Positions 5,190-8,298 of a stretch of DNA of 8,298 nucleotides are shown here, piece after piece (the stretch's first letter is position 1; every line of letters begins with the position of its first letter). This DNA comes from Nitrospirota bacterium (GTDB lineage Bacteria; Nitrospirota; Thermodesulfovibrionia; Thermodesulfovibrionales; JdFR-85). The notes under the pieces were generated by a model. That model did no database searches. It saw nothing but the letters and a program-made list of their open reading frames with translations, and was not told where the DNA came from. Location of the stretch: positions 1 through 8,298 of the forward strand of contig QIJG01000112.1 in the NCBI GenBank assembly GCA_003232715.1, given 5' to 3'. The translations under genes were made by a program, and so were the position numbers.

Positions 5190-5415
5190 TAAATAACCGG
5201 GGATAAATGTTGTTGAAAGCTTACTGAGCTGAAGCCGGGAAATAGTTTGTCATGCCTGAACTGATCCGGCGTTATGTCAGGGTTACTGCATTTAATCTCT
5301 TTTAGGTTCTAATTCCCCGCAGCTCACTGCGAATAATGTTCTGAGCAGAACAGTCGACAGCCCTCGGACTACGAGAACTGTTCACTCTATAGATACAACA
5401 AGAGTCTTTTTTTTT
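5190..5415 (+). ncRNA. Candidate structured small RNA or long leader
   Basis: No gene fits this stretch, but it is rich in stems. GCCGGGA/TCCGGC with an inner AGTT/AACT spans 5234-5270, and CGCAG/CTGCG spans 5318-5331. GTTCT-GAGC-AGAAC (5338-5351) shares its AGAAC with the start of GAACAGT/ACTGTTC (5348-5383), so those two hairpins exclude each other. The last hairpin is followed at once by a terminator. A promoter-like TATAAA and palindrome lie upstream. I recognise no known RNA family. Boundaries are guesses. Confidence 0.3.
5384..5415 (+). terminator. Intrinsic terminator with T9 tract
   Basis: ACTCT (5384-5388) pairs with AGAGT (5401-5405) and is followed by C and nine T (5407-5415). The stem is short and the loop is 12 bases, so efficiency may depend on the larger hairpin just upstream. 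It lies 330 bases after the XRE-GAF stop. Confidence 0.5.
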
Positions 5416-5533
5416 CCGATTTGTGAACTGGAAATGACCAGCTATAGCGGGTTTTATCATGAGGAATAATCATATTTATAATTACTTGATAGTTCAGAGC
5501 AGGCAGACAATATGACATGGAATCCAAAAATAT

Positions 5534-5953
5534 AAAACCGCCCCATTTTATTTATTAACCTCAAGAAAAAGAATTGAAGGGAGGGAAGTGTGACAAAAAT
5601 GCTAAGAATATTTTTAATGTTGACATTTGCAGCCGTACTTTTAGTCTCCTACGGATGTGCAACAGTTGCTACACCGCTTCCAGCACTACTATACAGTGAT
5701 GTGCAAGGACCTATAGATGCTGAGGGGTCGGGAACTGCAACAAAAACAGGAGAAGCTTGTGCAACAAGCATTTTGGGGATAGTAGCTTCAGGCGATGCCA
5801 GCATTGATGCGGCAAAACAGGCAGGCGGAATCGATGAGGTCCTTTCCGTGGATTACAGGTCTACGAGTGTCCTCGGTCTTTATGCAAGCTTCTGCACTAT
5901 AGTAAGAGGAAGATAACACTGAAACAGTACTGATAACGAAATGGGGCGGTTTT
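5534..5953. repeat. Perfect 15-bp inverted repeat bracketing the TRL-like gene
   Basis: AAAACCGCCCCATTT at 5534-5548 and its exact reverse complement AAATGGGGCGGTTTT at 5939-5953 lie 42 bases before the start and 22 bases after the stop of the lipoprotein gene. Either could be half of a long-range RNA stem, or the pair could be the ends of a small mobile cassette. No flanking target duplication was recognised. Confidence 0.8.
5590..5916 (+). CDS. TRL-like small lipoprotein
   Basis: 108 aa. It has a signal peptide (MTKMLRIF then a hydrophobic core to LLVSYGC) with a lipobox-like cysteine at residue 23. The -3 residue is Ser rather than Leu, so lipidation is likely but not certain. The mature part matches the TRL-like family (PF13146): LYSDVQGPI, GSGTATKTGEACATSILGIV, SGDASIDAAKQAGGI, then VDYRSTSVLGLYASFCTIV. 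TRL proteins are small envelope proteins of unknown function, first noted at a tRNA-associated locus in Helicobacter. The start is GTG with GGGAGG (5579-5584) five bases upstream; the ATG three codons on is too far from it. A possible promoter is TTGATA (5486-5491) with CAATAT (5508-5513). The gene stands alone between perfect inverted repeats. Confidence 0.85.
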   Translation: MTKMLRIFLMLTFAAVLLVSYGCATVATPLPALLYSDVQGPIDAEGSGTATKTGEACATSILGIVASGDASIDAAKQAGGIDEVLSVDYRSTSVLGLYASFCTIVRGR

Positions 5954-6147
5954 CAAAACTTTACATATATTTTAAGTCTGATCGAGATCACTTCCTCCTG
6001 TCCTTCCGGCAATCCCGAAAGCATTTCGAACTCAGGACATCAAGAAAGCACGGGTTGAGTTTCACTCCGGAATGTTTTGTTGAAACAGTTGCATGGCATA
6101 CAGAGGTAAATACTTCCTCAACAACCGTTCATCTCTGCCGAGGCATC
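5917..6147. other. Intergenic region between convergent TRL and GGDEF genes
   Basis: It holds the right copy of the 15-bp inverted repeat (5939-5953). Beyond that I see no gene, RNA or strong terminator. Open frames here on both strands have no ribosome-binding site or recognisable motif. Confidence 0.4.
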
Positions 6148-8157
6148 TCATTTCAAATCCTCATAAAGCACTGTCCTGTCCCTGCCCCCTTTTTTTGCAG
6201 CATAAAGTGCCTGGTCCGCCTTTTCGACCAGTTCATCCCCGCTTGTTACGTCAGCAGGATATGAGGCTATGCCGATACTCACGGTCACCTTCAACAGATG
6301 ACCTTCTACCCTGAAGTCATGAGCTTTTATATTCTTTCTTACCCTTTCGGCTATCTTCTTGGCACCCTTTGCATCTGTCTTCACCACCAGGATGGCAAAC
6401 TCCTCTCCACCGTACCTTGCCGGTATATCTATATCCCTGACGGTCCTGCTGATTATCCCTGCCACACCCTTTAGCACAATGTCGCCAATCGGATGTCCAT
6501 AGGTGTCATTAACCTTCTTGAAATGGTCGATATCAGCAATTATAAGTGAGAGCGTATCGTCGAAACGCTCTGACCTCTTGCACTCTTCGTTCAACTTTTT
6601 CTTGAAATGGCGGTGATTAAAGAGACCCGTCAATCCATCGGTAAAGGCCATCTTCTTGATCTCCTCATGCAGAAGGACATTCGAGATGCTTACGGATGCC
6701 TGGTTTACCAGGATCTCCAGCAGATTAATCTGCATTGGATTGAAGGCATTCTTCCTTTCCGAAAGGACCGTCAGTATGCCCTTAATCTTCGCCCCATGGA
6801 AAAGTGGCAGGGCAAGAACCGATTTTACGCCTCTGAAATAAAATGGAAGTACCCTCGTCCTGAATCCACTCACATCCGGATAATAAAGGGGCTCCCTGTT
6901 GGCATGAACCATCTCAAGTAGTGTTCCCTTGAGAGAAGTTACCTTTTTTTCATTCAGATACCCGGCCCCTTTTGTAAACAATTCGTATGAACGGCCTTTT
7001 TTCAATAACAGGACTACCTTGCCCCCGGAAACCCTTGCAGCGCTCTCTACAATCCTTTCACAAAGGGCTGAAAGCTCAAGCGACCTTGCGAGTGGCGCAC
7101 TCTCCTCATGCAGTATTTGGAGACTCCTGTACGATAGCTGAATCTGGGAATATACCCTCTGCCGCTTCAGGATCTTGGCTATTTCACCGGCTACGAGTTC
7201 CATTAACCCTATGTCCTGCTGATCAAAGGCCCGGTATCTCGAACTGTCGGCGCACAATACACCAAGGGATGTTGAGAGTTCCATGACAGGAACAGCGAGC
7301 AGCGCTGAAATCCCGGCATCACACAAATAACCCGGCCTGATATCTTTCCCCGGAGATTCGGAATAGTGGAGCAGGGGTTTGCCGCTTCTGAAGACCATAT
7401 ATATCAACCCGTCACCAGTGGTAACTATACCGGTACTGTCTGAGGACAGCCTGCAGACAAGCCCGTTGTCTTCGTTGATAAAGAGGCTGACCGCATCTGC
7501 CACCATTGCCTTCTCAGCTATCTTCAAAAGCCCGAGGATGTCATCTTCCACCTCCAGGACATCTGTTAAATAACGGGACATCAGGGTATCATCATTAAAA
7601 GAAGGGGCATTATCCGCAAGCTCTTTTGCCTGGCTCTTCAGTTTATTAAAGGACTTGCTGTAATCCTTCATCCTGTTTTTTAGTTTATATAGATAGATGT
7701 TGACCGGCAGTGATGTCAGAAAAACAATGCCCAGCAGAACCAATGCATCCATACGCTCTGAAGAGAATAACTCCCTGCCATGAAGCAGGGGCTGCAAAGA
7801 CATCAGGATTAAAAAGGGCTTAACGCTGAGGAAAAGGGCCGAAGCCACCATAAGCGGGATATTTACCAGGTGAAGCCAACCTGAATCCTTCACCTGGGAA
7901 AAAGCCTCGAAAAAGGCCTGTACCCCGAATATCAGGAGAAACAGCTCGCTGCGGTGTTTTGAATACCTGTATAAGGTGCTGGAGATAAAGAGAATAAAGA
8001 CTATTGAAAATATTACAGGTCTTCTGTCAGGCAGGCCTGAATAAAGACAGAAGGAAAGGAGAATCAGAAAAAGATACGGGAGGAATCTTATCAGCCCGAG
8101 TATCTGCCTCTTTTTGCTTCCTCCTCTTTGAAGAACTTCTTGTAAAGGACTTCCCAC
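6148..8157 (-). CDS. Membrane-anchored diguanylate cyclase with two GAF domains
   Basis: Up to 669 aa. The N-terminus has about five hydrophobic segments between residues 22 and 160. A short helical linker with polar, coiled-coil-like character follows (about 160-185), then GAF1 (about 205-332), GAF2 (about 358-494) and GGDEF (about 505-664). The GGDEF domain has DGLTGLFNHRHF, the metal- and substrate-binding DIDHFKKVNDTYGH (542-555) and an intact GGEEF at 583-587, so it should make c-di-GMP from two GTP. RDID at 574-577, five residues before GGEEF, is a canonical product-inhibition I-site. The GAF domains would sense an unknown ligand. The annotated start is GTG at 8157-8155, which has no ribosome-binding site and lies 67 bases inside the DUF507 gene. 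A CTG at 8094-8092, overlapping the DUF507 stop just before the first membrane helix, is a plausible coupled start. Confidence 0.93.
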   Translation of the reverse strand: MGSPLQEVLQRGGSKKRQILGLIRFLPYLFLILLSFCLYSGLPDRRPVIFSIVFILFISSTLYRYSKHRSELFLLIFGVQAFFEAFSQVKDSGWLHLVNIPLMVASALFLSVKPFLILMSLQPLLHGRELFSSERMDALVLLGIVFLTSLPVNIYLYKLKNRMKDYSKSFNKLKSQAKELADNAPSFNDDTLMSRYLTDVLEVEDDILGLLKIAEKAMVADAVSLFINEDNGLVCRLSSDSTGIVTTGDGLIYMVFRSGKPLLHYSESPGKDIRPGYLCDAGISALLAVPVMELSTSLGVLCADSSRYRAFDQQDIGLMELVAGEIAKILKRQRVYSQIQLSYRSLQILHEESAPLARSLELSALCERIVESAARVSGGKVVLLLKKGRSYELFTKGAGYLNEKKVTSLKGTLLEMVHANREPLYYPDVSGFRTRVLPFYFRGVKSVLALPLFHGAKIKGILTVLSERKNAFNPMQINLLEILVNQASVSISNVLLHEEIKKMAFTDGLTGLFNHRHFKKKLNEECKRSERFDDTLSLIIADIDHFKKVNDTYGHPIGDIVLKGVAGIISRTVRDIDIPARYGGEEFAILVVKTDAKGAKKIAERVRKNIKAHDFRVEGHLLKVTVSIGIASYPADVTSGDELVEKADQALYAAKKGGRDRTVLYEDLK

Positions 8158-8298
8158 TCAGAGCTACCCTCTATTATCTTCCTTGAGTAGGACTGGATTT
8201 TGCGTCGGACGGCCTCTTCAATCTCTTCCCCTGCCTTTAGTTCGTCTGTAATGGACTTCTGAATCCGGCGCCTGATCTTCCCCTCGTCCTCTTTAACA
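8091..8298 (-). CDS. DUF507 family protein, C-terminal part
   Basis: Partial gene entering from the right edge; 68 codons are visible before TGA at 8093-8091. The sequence KEDEGKIRRRIQKSITDELK, then EEAVRRKIQSYSRKI, EGSSEWEVLYKKFF and a basic end, fits the DUF507 family, small (about 90 aa) charged helical proteins of unknown function in Nitrospirota, Aquificota and Desulfobacterota. About a quarter of the protein lies outside the window. Its end overlaps the diguanylate cyclase gene, so the two are very likely co-transcribed and translationally coupled. Family call from remembered motifs. Confidence 0.75.
   Translation of the reverse strand, partial: VKEDEGKIRRRIQKSITDELKAGEEIEEAVRRKIQSYSRKIIEGSSEWEVLYKKFFKEEEAKRGRYSG

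Noticed and set aside
5190..5415. c-di-GMP (GEMM) riboswitch controlling the lipoprotein
   Set aside because: I could not find the GEMM core motifs or a matching two-stem layout, and a terminator separates the stretch from the gene.
5941..6314. Plus-strand open frames of 107 and 73 codons
   Set aside because: They overlap the GGDEF 3' end in antisense, begin in the inverted repeat without a ribosome-binding site, and show no family motif.
6607..7573. Several plus-strand open frames inside the diguanylate cyclase
   Set aside because: Antisense shadows of the GAF and GGDEF coding sequence.

Overview
The window reads like chromosomal DNA of an anaerobic bacterium, most plausibly Nitrospirota or Desulfobacterota. 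This is inferred from an FmdE-family protein beside a molybdopterin-binding protein with a cysteine-rich tail, a TRL-like lipoprotein, a GAF-GAF-GGDEF protein next to a DUF507 gene, and abundant dispersed palindromic intergenic repeats. I could not run a taxonomic search. No rRNA, tRNA or CRISPR array was seen.

Left part (1-3056). A partial minus-strand gene with a DUF5714-like zinc-ribbon start diverges from a plus-strand pair: an FmdE-family protein (535-1134) and a molybdopterin-binding protein (1269-2403). A MarC-family membrane protein (2420-3056, minus) converges on them. These genes look disturbed. The molybdopterin-binding protein and MarC each need a one-base correction in a G run to give the full family protein. 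Two genes contain runs of degenerate 7-bp repeats inside the coding frame. The DUF5714-like gene has an in-frame TGA 13 codons after its best start, followed at the E. coli fdhF spacing by a SECIS-like hairpin. It is therefore either a selenoprotein candidate or a gene whose frame was broken by the heptad repeats.

Middle part (3057-4282) has no intact gene and is a graveyard of mobile or accessory DNA. It holds a REP-like palindrome, a remnant of a REP-associated tyrosine transposase, a 16-bp tandem array whose minus strand repeats a ribosome-binding site plus ATG, a MITE-like element with IS21-like ends around a large GC-rich cruciform, and the C-terminal stub of an AAA/DUF234-type ATPase.

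Right part (4283-8298). An XRE-GAF regulator is flanked on both sides by TTGCAA-centred palindromes. It is followed by a structured non-coding stretch ending in a T9 terminator (candidate small RNA) and a TRL-like lipoprotein gene bracketed by a perfect 15-bp inverted repeat. A membrane-anchored diguanylate cyclase with two GAF domains, an intact GGEEF site and an I-site lies on the minus strand, overlapping the end of a partial DUF507 gene. The regulator and cyclase suggest small-molecule sensing and c-di-GMP signalling. The left cluster points to molybdenum/tungsten-enzyme support.
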